Assembly: GCA_006384855.1 (NCBI GenBank) | Contig: VCJN01001804.1 | Location: 62,001-126,000, forward strand | Length of the DNA: 64,000 nucleotides | Source of the DNA: Tetraselmis striata | Taxonomy: Eukaryota > Chlorophyta > Chlorodendrophyceae > Chlorodendrales > Chlorodendraceae | Direction: 5' to 3' | In this document: positions 55,901 through 64,000 of the stretch, one piece after another | Layout: each line of letters starts with the position of its first letter | Numbering within the stretch: position 1 is the first letter of the stretch | Notes under the pieces: generated by a model | What the model was told of the DNA's origin: nothing | The model's input: only the letters and a program-made list of their open reading frames with translations | Database searches by the model: none | Translations under genes and position numbers: made by a program

Positions 55901-58900
55901 AATGCGGGTATAGGTATGCAGGTAGGGTTATGGTGGTAACCCTAACACTTCAGGCCGCCGGCGTGATATTCACCCCCTCGGGTCGCAGATCCCGCGCGAT
56001 GCTGACGACCGACGAGCGAGCCGCAAAACGCCGGCGCGTGCTCGCGGTCAACGTCGCAGCTTCTCGTGGCTTCCCATTGTCTTTCGACATCGCGGACCCC
56101 GAGCCGAGGCGTGTACTCACGGACCAAGATCGCTCGCGCCGGCGCGCCGCGGCCGCGATTGGAAGACGGATTGCGGCGGCGCGGGCGGCGCGCAACCTAT
56201 CGATCGCCCAGCGGGCAAGGGGGTGCTCGTGCGACGCTTTGTCCCTCCGCGCTTCCCCAGCGTGCGCGCCGCGGCGTTCACGGCGGATACGGCTGCGCAA
56301 GTGGCCAACTCGGTGCGCGCCGAGCTGTATCGCGTGCTATACGGTGGAGAGCGCCGCAGCCACAAAGTTTGGGTCAACATCGAGGCGGCCTTCACCAAGG
56401 GTGCGGAGGAGACCCTGGCGCACCTCAACATGAGCCGGACCATCCACGGCGAGGGGGACATTTTGGATTTCGCGCGTGCCGTGGGCGAGGCGGCCGCAGA
56501 CCCCGAAAAGTACCCGATCGGCGTCGGCAGCGGGTGGGCATTCGCGGGTATACGAGGGCTCCAAGTGAACGCCAACGGCTTCCGCGTGCGCACCGGCGCG
56601 GACCTGTACCTGTAGAGGTTACGAAAGCTTTTTGTTTGTTTTCAAAGCGGGGCTGATGGCGATATTAATATCGGGCATATGTGTCTTACCTTCAGGCTCT
56701 AGCTCAAGAGCCCTGACGTGTGCAGACCGCATGCTGCGGCTGTGCGCGGTGTGCAGACCGCATGCTGCGGCCGTGCGCATTGGTCGCCTGCGTATCGACA
56801 GTGCTATCCGCAAGGTACCCGGGTAGGCATCGACGACCCAGTTGGTCGGTGGCATAGGCAGGTTGTTAGTGGCAGATGTGGCGATGTAAGTATGTGGCCA
56901 AAACATGCGTGGACATGGTAGTACGGGATGAGGCGGTTTGAACTAGATGGGGCGCTAGGAGTTCCCGAGTTAACTAAATTCGTTATCGGCGGCGCCATAT
57001 ACTCGTTAATATAGTTAATAGTCGCTACCTCTACAAGTAGCGGTTTAGTCGCAAACTGTAAGTATGTAGCGGGGGAAGAATATTATGGCATGGGTGTGGT
57101 ATAGCGTGCTGTAATCGTCCGAGGTATATTATTACGCTGAGTAGATCGGATATTAGCAGTGATTTGGTCGTTAGTATGACTAATGAACAGCGTGCCTACG
57201 CACGAATCCTTTTCATACATGGAACATATGCGTAATGTGGCAGGTGAATAAACACAGTATTGACCGATAGACGATGCAGTAGACTGACTATCGCATGTAC
57301 AAAAACTCGGATAGACCGAGGTAACGCAAAAAGAAAAACATTTAACGATCAGCGAACTGTAGTCGTTACCAGTACCTGTACTCGTTAGGTCAGGCGCCAG
57401 TCGTTATTAATTAATTACTATGGGCATGCACGTGGGGTCATTACGATGACTGAAGCCGTGGCGGTGGGCGGGCAGGCAGTTCGCCAGGCAGGTTTGGGTT
57501 TTGTCAGTGCCGGGCCGGGGGGGCGTCGGCAATATTTTCGGGTAGCAGCATGTTTCGCTATTGCGGATAACATGTGGCAGCAGCTGTGTCAGCTGGGATG
57601 GCAAAGCAGGCAGATGCTAGCAGGAACCGGCACAGCTCGTGCGAGGGCAACGAGTGTGTCGACTCGACAGGCAACGGGCCTGAAGAGGAGGCCCCGTCAT
57701 GCGCAGACACCGGCACGCAGGGCTCGGCCGCGCTCTCAGGAGTTAGCTCGTTCACTGGGGGCAAGCCAACAGGCATAGTCTCGGGAATGGGGAACAATAC
57801 GGCCAGTCAGACAGATTATCGATTGGTTTTCAATTCGAAATCAAATTTAGGCTGGCCCCAAACCGTCGTTAACCGGGAAGGCGGTGCGAGTTCAGCTAGG
57901 TAATTCCCTTAGCTGCCTTCTGGCAGCCAATGTCTGGTGCCACTGTTGTGCCTTGCTCGTCGACGAGCATTTCTTGACGGAGTCGCCCGTTCGGCGACAT
58001 CCATCGCATATGCCGTCATATTCGGTCAGCGCTGAGGGTTAGTGGCAGTGGGATGCGTGGCGGCGTGGGGGAGCGTGCGCCCGGGGGGCGGGGGGGGGGG
58101 GGGGGGGGGGGGGGGACGTTCATTGGCGATGCGTGGATGATGCGTAGATGTCCGTGGCTAGGGCGCGGGTCGTGGGTTTGGCCAGCTCGGCCCGGATTAC
58201 ACGGGCCACCGGGCGATGTCGATCTTTACTTCGTTGGTTAGCGGCGGCGGCGGCGGCAGTGATAGGCTGGTCGTTCACGATGGCAGGTGCGGGGAGGGGG
58301 GGCGACCGGCAGCAGCGGCAGGCGCGGCGGCAGACGGGCATGCGCAGTGGAAACGCAGCGGGGGATCTTAACCAGAGCTCAGCGAAACCAATGTAAGCTT
58401 TAGGCGAGGGACTTTAGCATAGGCAAGGAAAAGGTTTGCAGCAAAGGAAATTGTTACAGTGTACCGGGGTGTACATGGCTTTATACAACTATCGGCTCAG
58501 CAGTCGGTCGCATGCGCAGGCATTAGGCTTGGGTATGCAATCTAGGCTTGGAGTCACCATGGAGTCATCGGGGCGTAATGGCTGACGAGGGCATGATCAC
58601 GTGGGCGTGATCACGTGGAACATGTACGCAGTCTACATGTATGGGCGGATGAGCAGTATGTATATAGGCGTGCTAGTATATAAGTGAGTGGACAGTATGG
58701 GTATGGGTGTACACATGAATGCGGGTATAGGTATGCAGGTAGGGTTATGGTGGTAACCCTAACACTTCAGGCCGCCGGCGTGATATTCACCCCCTCGGGT
58801 CGCAGATCCCGCGCGATGCTGACGACCGACGAGCGAGCCGCAAAACGCCGGCGCGTGCTCGCGGCCAACGTCGCAGCTTCTCGTGGCTTCCCATTGTCTT

Positions 58901-59423
58901 TCGACATCGCGGACCCCGAGCCGAGGCGTGTACTCACGGACCAAGATCGCTCGCGCCGGCGCGCCGCGGCCGCGATTGGAAGACGGATTGCGGCGGCGCG
59001 GGCGGCGCGCAACCTATCGATCGCCCAGCGGGCAAGGGGGGTGCTCGTGCGACGCTTTGTCCCTCCGCGCTTCCCCAGCGTGCGCGCCGCGGCGTTCACG
59101 GCGGATACGGCTGCGCAAGTGGCCAACTCGGTGCGCGCCGAGCTGTATCGCGTGCTATACGGTGGAGAGCGCCGCAGCCACAAAGTTTGGGTCAACATCG
59201 AGGCGGCCTTCACCAAGGGTGCGGAGGAGACCCTGGCGCACCTCAACATGAGCCGGACCATCCACGGCGAGGAGGACATTTTGGATTTCGCGCGTGCCGT
59301 GGGCGAGGCGGCCGCAGACCCCGAGCGAAAAGTACCCGATCGGCGTCGGCAGCGGGTGGGCATTCGCGGGTATACGAGGGCTCCAAGTGAACGCCAACGG
59401 CTTCCGCGTGCGCACCGGCGCGG
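52907..59423 (+). repeat. Alternating B-X-B-X-B array in the polymerase gene region of the viral element
   Basis: Segment B, about 650 bp (53135-53783, 55954-56601, 58771-59423), encodes part of the polymerase N-terminal region (VIFTPSGRRSRAMLTTDERA and on) and occurs three times. It alternates with two near-identical 2.17-kb blocks X (53784-55953 and 56602-58770). X is AT-richer, carries a G run and a (GGC)n patch, and has no recognised protein; it may be host DNA or another element. The first B is preceded by the N-terminal start MSSRRPIIDVLPLPRGRSAA (52907), and the third B is followed by the polymerase core. This looks like insertion of X followed by tandem amplification, or an assembly artefact of the same form. 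Confidence 0.85.
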
Positions 59424-62400
59424 GCCATGTCCCCCTTCCAAAGCCCTACGATAACTCCAAGAGCGGACTCATCAACATCCAAAATGACGACGATTTGTGC
59501 TTCAAGTACTGCATCATCGCGGCGCTCCACCCCCCGGCGACCAAACCGACCCGGATCGACTACTATGTCGCCTGCAAGAACCAACGCCTATACGACGCGT
59601 ACGATTGGACCGGGGTCAAGTTCCCCACGGCGGTGAAGGACGTGCGCCGCTTCGAAGCCAACAATCCGGAGCTCGCCCTCAACTGCTTCATGCTTAACGA
59701 GGAGACGAACCGCGTGACGCCGTTAAGCATCACAACGGCGGAGGGTGATCGGCGCGTGATCAACCTGCTCCTCTACAAGAAGCATTGGGTGCTCATCTCC
59801 AGCATGGATCGCCTCTTCAACTCACGTGGAGACCAACGGTGGTACTGCGAGCGCTGCCTACACGGGTTCAAGACCCCCGAGACTCGCGCCGCCCACAACA
59901 CGCATTGCGCCGCCCACAAGCCCATGTTGACCAGCCTCCCCCCACCCGACAAGGCGAGCTGCGGATTCAAGGCTCTCCACAAGAGCATGGCGGTCCCCAT
60001 CATCATATACGCGGACAGCGAGGCCATCAACGCGCCGATCGATGAGAGGAGCCCGTCGGGCAAGAGGGCGCGCACGTCGGAGCACCGGTGCATCTCCATC
60101 CGCGCTCGTGTGGAGAGCCGCGTGACTGGCTACGCGAGCCACGAATTTCAGTGTACCGGCGCGGACGCGGCGGACCAATTCGTCGCGAAGCTCAACAGCC
60201 TGCGGCCCGAGCTCGTGAGAGAGACGACGAGGAACATACCGATGGTGATGACGAGGGCCGACAAGGAGGCTCACGCAAGTGCCAGCACGTGCTGCGAGTG
60301 CAAGAAGGAGTTTGGCCGCTGCATCAACACCCGCAAGGTGGCGCACCACGACCACAAAACGGGGAAGAACATCGGCGCGTGTCACTCGTTGTGCAATTTC
60401 AAGATGCAGCTGCGGAAGGTCAGCGTCCCCGTCTACTTCCACAACGGCAAGGGCTACGACATTCACTTTATCCTCAACGCCATCGGGCGAATTGAAAGCA
60501 TCGACGGGGCCAAGCTCGAGGTGATCCCGGACAACAGCGAGCGGTACAAGGAAGCGGAGTTCCGTGGTTTCCGGTATACCGACACGATGGGCTTCATGGC
60601 CGCGGGGCTCGGCGCGCTCTCGAAGAATCTCATCGGGGGTGACCCTAGGAACGCGGCGCGCTTCCACCGGGCTTTCGCAGCCCGTGGGCTGTCGGCCGAG
60701 GAGATGGAGGCGATTAGCCGCAACGGGGTGTTCCCCTATGCGTGGTTCGACGGAACGAGCAAGCTAGAGCATCCCGCTCTCCCCTCTCAAGCAGAGTTTC
60801 GCAACGATATCACGGGCGAGGAGTGCAGCGACGCGGACTACCGGCACGCGGAGTGGGTGTGGCGGCGCTTCGGCTGCACCACCTTTCGCGACTACCACGA
60901 CCTCTACCTCAAGGCCGATGTGCTCCTCCTCGCCGACGTATTCGAGTCATTTCGGGACACGTGCATGAGGCAGTACAATCTCGATCCGTGCAACTACGTC
61001 ACGCTGCCCGGCATGTGCTGGGACGGCGCGATGAGGACCACGAAGGACGCGCCGGAGCTCATCACGGACGACATCTCCAAGTACCTCCACTTCGAGCGGG
61101 CTATCCGCGGCGGTGTGAGCATGGTCACGCGCCGCCACGCGAAGGCCAACAACCCGATGTGCCCCGACTACGATCGGACCAAGCCCACCAAGCCCACCAA
61201 GCCCCCAAGCCCACCAAGCCCACTACGATCGGACCAAGCCCCCTTCATCACCTACCTAGATGCAAACAACCTCTACGGGTGGGCGATGATGCAATACCTA
61301 CCATGCTCGGGCTTCACTTGGGCACCGCAGATGACCCTCGAGGAGGTGCTCGCGGGTGATTGGGACGGCGCGCGCGGTTGTAGCGTCGAGGTGGACCTCG
61401 AGTACCCGACCGATCTACACGACGCCCACAGCGACCTACCGCTCGCGCCGGAGAAGCTCAAGCTAGGGTGGGAGGACGCGAGCCCCACGGCGCGGGCGTT
61501 CAAGCCCGATGGCTGCGCGCCGCACGAGAAGTTGGTCTCTCACTTCCGCCCGCGCCGCAACTACGTCTGCGACGCCCGCCTCCTGCAATTCTACGTGGGC
61601 AAGGGACTACGCGTCACCAAACTGCACAAGGCGATGGTGTGCCAGCAAGCGCAAGTGCTCGCGCCGTGGATCGAGAAGAACACCAAGCTACGCGCCGCCT
61701 CCACGAACGACTTCGAGAAGGATTTGTTCAAATTGTGCAACAACGCGGTTTTTGGAAAAACGATGCAGAATGTCCGAGCCCAAAGCGACTACACCTTCGT
61801 GACGAGCGACGCCCAGCTCCAAAAGAAGGCCGCCGACCCCCGCTTTCGCCGGTGCGACGTGCTAGGCAACATCGCGGGCGTGGACCGCGTGAAAGATTCC
61901 GTGGTCCTCGACAAGCCGATCTACATGGGGGCGGCCATCCTCGACCTTTCCAAGCTCCTCATGTTTCGCTTTCACTACGATGTGATCAAGGCCCGGTACG
62001 GCGCCGCGGCGCGGCTGCTCTTCACCGATGCGGACTCCCTATGCTACCACATCGAGACGGACGACGTGTACGCGGACATGGGGCAGATGGCAGAGCACTT
62101 CGACACGAGCGGCTACCCCAAGGAGCACCCGCTATACTCCGCTGCCAACAAGAAGGTTGTAGGCAAGTTCAAGGACGAGACGGATGGTGTGCCCATCGGC
62201 GAATTCGTGGGGCTGAAAAGCAAAATGTATTGCTTCACGCTTGCGGACGACGCCATAATCACCAAGCGGACCGCTAAGGGCATAAAGAAGGCGGTGGCCA
62301 AGCAAAAGCTCGATTTGCCCGCTTACAAGGCTTCGCTCGCCGGCGCGGCTTGCACGGTGACGCAGCGGATGATCCAATCCCGCGGGCACCGCCTATGCAC

Positions 62401-62578
62401 CGTGGAGGCCACAAAGGCCGCCCTCAGCCCCTACGACGACAAGCGCTGGATCTGCGCCGACGGAGTGACCACACGGCCCCATGGTCACTTCCGCAACGCA
62501 GATGCCGGCTCGTTGGCCGCCGGGGGCCATCGACCCGGCTCGTTGGCCGCCGGGGGCCATCGACCCGGCGCGTGCTAG
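59424..62578 (+). CDS. Protein-primed family B DNA polymerase core, viral element
   Basis: Replicates the element's DNA. It enters from the N-terminal segment through a conserved block GLINIQNDDDLCFKYCIIAA, typical of Polinton-like polymerases, then a C2H2-like finger (CERCLHGFKTPETRAAHNTH). The 3'-5' exonuclease motifs are YADSEAIN (60007-60030), HNGKGYDIHFI (60439-60471) and YLKADVLLLADVFE (60904-60945). The polymerase motifs are YLDANNLYGWAM (61255-61290), KLCNNAVFGKTMQN (61732-61773), FTDADSLCYH (62022-62051) and KSKMY (62217-62231). The core looks whole. The protein ends in an in-frame 10-residue duplication (GSLAAGGHRP twice, 62507-62566). Upstream, the gene region is rearranged by the B-X array. 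Its stop overlaps the stop of the convergent gene. Confidence 0.9.
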
Positions 62579-63621
62579 ACGGCAGCTGCGTTCATCGCCC
62601 GCAGTCGTGCGGCGCGCTGCGGCTGCGTGAGCTGGGCCGCGCGCGTTTGGCCTAACCCGTCCTCTGTAACCCCCGGCTCCGGCAGAACGCGCCGGCCGAC
62701 CTCGTCCCTCATGAATTTGCGTGTGTAGGCGCCACGTTTGCGGCCCAGCACGGCGCGAGCCTCAGCAAGCTTCCGCCTCAGCGCCGGCACATCGAGCTGC
62801 GATAGCGGCCGGTTGTGCGCGCCGAGCAGCCCCGACACGTTGGTTACCCCGAGCAGGCTGTTATCGATTTTTGCGTTGAATGGGCGAGGGCCGTTCCCAT
62901 TGAGGAAGTCTTCGATCACATCCAAACGCACTTGGTCCTCGCGCACGCTTGCGTCGATGGCGTTGCTCGCCTCGAGCCCATGCCCGTGGTCTACGCGGGC
63001 TAGCACCTCCTCTTGGTACAACTCGTCAAACACAAAATCGCTCCCCGCGCCGTGGCTAAGCCCCGCTCCCAAAAGGAGACGGGTGAGCTCCACCAGCCCG
63101 TTGGCGGACCGCGCGCGCCGCCGCGCGTCGGACAAGCGGACGCGGTCCCGCACCGCCACGGAGTCGCGCCGATGCCCGATGTACACCATGGGGGCGAGCA
63201 AGGTCATGGCGGGGTCGGCGGCGACCGCCGCTTGAGCCGCGGGCGACACCAAACGCACCCGCGTTTTGTACACCACGACCCACATCCACTCCGGCATCCG
63301 AAAGGACGCAGTCTTTCCGAGCAAAAACTGAATTTTCGTCCGCGCGCCGCTCGCCAGCCCCACGGCATCCCGTATCGCCTTCGCGGTGCGGCGAGGCTTG
63401 GAGCGGCGGCCGAGTGAGAGGTATTGCTCAAAGCGGCGCTCTGCAAGCGAGGGGTCCTCGGCGCGGCTCATGAACTTAGATTCCCACACGGCGTACAAGG
63501 CATCCTGGGTGTCGGCGTCCCCCTGGTCGTACTCGTGGGCGAAAACCCGGACGGGGTCCTCGGCGGCCTCGATGTGAGTCCGCACGCGGGCGAGGCGGAT
63601 CGCTTGGCTAGAGGCTTGCAT
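62575..63621 (-). CDS. Unassigned 348-aa protein of the viral element
   Basis: Begins MQASSQAIRLARVRTHIEAA, is helical and rich in Arg/Ala/Leu, with one aromatic hydrophobic stretch (MPEWMWVVVYKTRVRLV, about residues 113-129) and a basic C-terminal end. No signal peptide or clear membrane helix and no motif I can name. It is convergent with the polymerase; the two stop codons share the CTAG at 62575-62578. By position it could be a structural, DNA-packaging or terminal-protein function, but the sequence does not decide. Confidence 0.7.
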   Translation of the reverse strand: MQASSQAIRLARVRTHIEAAEDPVRVFAHEYDQGDADTQDALYAVWESKFMSRAEDPSLAERRFEQYLSLGRRSKPRRTAKAIRDAVGLASGARTKIQFLLGKTASFRMPEWMWVVVYKTRVRLVSPAAQAAVAADPAMTLLAPMVYIGHRRDSVAVRDRVRLSDARRRARSANGLVELTRLLLGAGLSHGAGSDFVFDELYQEEVLARVDHGHGLEASNAIDASVREDQVRLDVIEDFLNGNGPRPFNAKIDNSLLGVTNVSGLLGAHNRPLSQLDVPALRRKLAEARAVLGRKRGAYTRKFMRDEVGRRVLPEPGVTEDGLGQTRAAQLTQPQRAARLRAMNAAAV

Positions 63622-63675
63622 GTTTGCGTGATACCCTACGGTACTACATTTGTCATGCCGGCATGACGGAATGTA

Positions 63676-63960
63676 CTAGCTGCCGAGCGCGGCGGAAATT
63701 GCCGCATCCACATACGACTTGTTGACCACATCGGTCCCCGAGCTCGGCGCGCCGACTTGGGTGATGCGGTTCCCGTTGAGGCTCATGGTGCCGGTGACAT
63801 TGAGGAGCGGCGTCTCGAGGCTTCCAATATAGGCCCCCGTCGAGGCCACGAGAATCGGCACCCTCAGCTCGGCATCCGATTGTACGCTGGCTAGCTGAGG
63901 GTCGTACGTCAGCGTCGCATGGGCGGCGAGTGTGCCGATTTGGAGGGTTTGAAGGGGCAT
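63676..63960 (-). CDS. Small fibre-like structural protein (94 aa), viral element
   Basis: The C-terminal part MSLNGNRITQVGAPSSGTDV then VNKSYVDAA is a motif widespread in tail-fibre and spike proteins of phages and other viruses (the N-x-I-x-x-(V/L)-x-x-P...D-(A/V)-VNK-x-YVD pattern). The N-terminal part is beta-rich (LQIGTLAAHATLTYD). It probably forms a trimeric beta structure on the particle surface, which is inference from the motif. It lies about 50 bases upstream of the 348-aa gene on the same strand, probably in the same late-type gene block. Confidence 0.65.
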   Translation of the reverse strand: MPLQTLQIGTLAAHATLTYDPQLASVQSDAELRVPILVASTGAYIGSLETPLLNVTGTMSLNGNRITQVGAPSSGTDVVNKSYVDAAISAALGS

Positions 63961-64000
63961 GTTTATTGTCAGGTTCTGTTCCGTGGCGTTAAAGGCGAGC

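Larger units (their letters stand above)
51513..64000. mobile_element. Polinton-like / adintovirus-like viral element (endogenous, partial)
   Basis: A block of compact, closely spaced intronless genes unlike the spliced host genes: a C5 methyltransferase (-), a small charged protein (+), a protein-primed family B DNA polymerase (+), a 348-aa protein (-) and a small fibre-like protein (-). This gene set and the polymerase type are typical of Polinton-like viruses, adintoviruses and virophage relatives. The right end is beyond the window, so terminal repeats, major capsid, packaging ATPase and protease are not seen. The polymerase region has been rearranged by a tandem repeat array, so the element is broken, with about two rearrangements. 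The other genes look whole. The high identity of the repeats suggests that the rearrangement is recent. Confidence 0.75.

Noticed and set aside
53784-58770. Frames in block X (e.g. 54628-54960, 55331-55579) as viral genes
   Set aside because: Low-complexity, no homology, composition unlike the neighbouring viral genes, and repeated only because X is repeated.

Overview
The window is nuclear DNA of a eukaryote, most likely a stramenopile (ochrophyte) alga. The evidence is spliced genes with short introns, ankyrin-type repeats of the 'EQGCPWDE' style that are abundant in brown and yellow-green algae and their relatives, a canonical importin-beta, and a high load of degraded transposons. The placement is an inference from family resemblance. 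The DNA is GC-rich overall, with AT-rich islands (about 26.3-29.6 kb and 36.5-36.7 kb) and many G/C homopolymer runs, most of them inside introns.

Layout. 0-0.4 kb: last exon of a gene entering from the left. 1.2-3.2 kb (-): four-exon coiled-coil/F-box-like/ankyrin gene. 4.1-12.6 kb: repeat-rich, nearly gene-free DNA with a palindromic MITE-like element, a tyrosine-recombinase fossil between direct repeats, a degraded reverse-transcriptase-type element and dispersed repeats. 12.8-15.7 kb (+): five-exon SF2 (Irc3/SSL2-like) DEAH helicase. 16.7-18.1 kb: LINE remnant with an RNase H piece, then a SINE-like copy. 18.8-24.5 kb (-): eight-exon gene for a hemopexin-like repeat protein, with a small two-exon membrane-protein gene just upstream (24.7-25.1 kb). 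26-27.6 kb: tRNA-headed SINE and an inverted-repeat element. 30.0-31.9 kb (+): Asl1-type (GH128-like) glycosidase with a 27-nt micro-exon. 33.0-40.9 kb: ankyrin cluster of one intact single-exon gene and two pseudogenes, separated by a tiny LTR-like element carrying a tRNA-like core. 40.8-44.7 kb: 2-kb tandem duplication carrying a ~330-bp satellite. 45.3-49.7 kb (-): nine-exon importin subunit beta-1. 51.5-64 kb: a Polinton-like viral element running off the right edge, with a C5-cytosine methyltransferase, a protein-primed family B DNA polymerase, two unassigned genes and a small fibre-like protein. The polymerase N-terminal segment is present three times, alternating with two near-identical 2.17-kb inserts.

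The housekeeping genes (importin, helicase, glycosidase, hemopexin-like protein) are unrelated neighbours, not an operon. Recurring themes are introns with a poly-C tract close to the 5' splice site, an unusually high share of GC-AG introns (4 of 26 modelled), birth and death of ankyrin genes, and layers of small non-autonomous repeats. The exon models were derived by hand from splice motifs, phase agreement and family similarity, with no transcript support.
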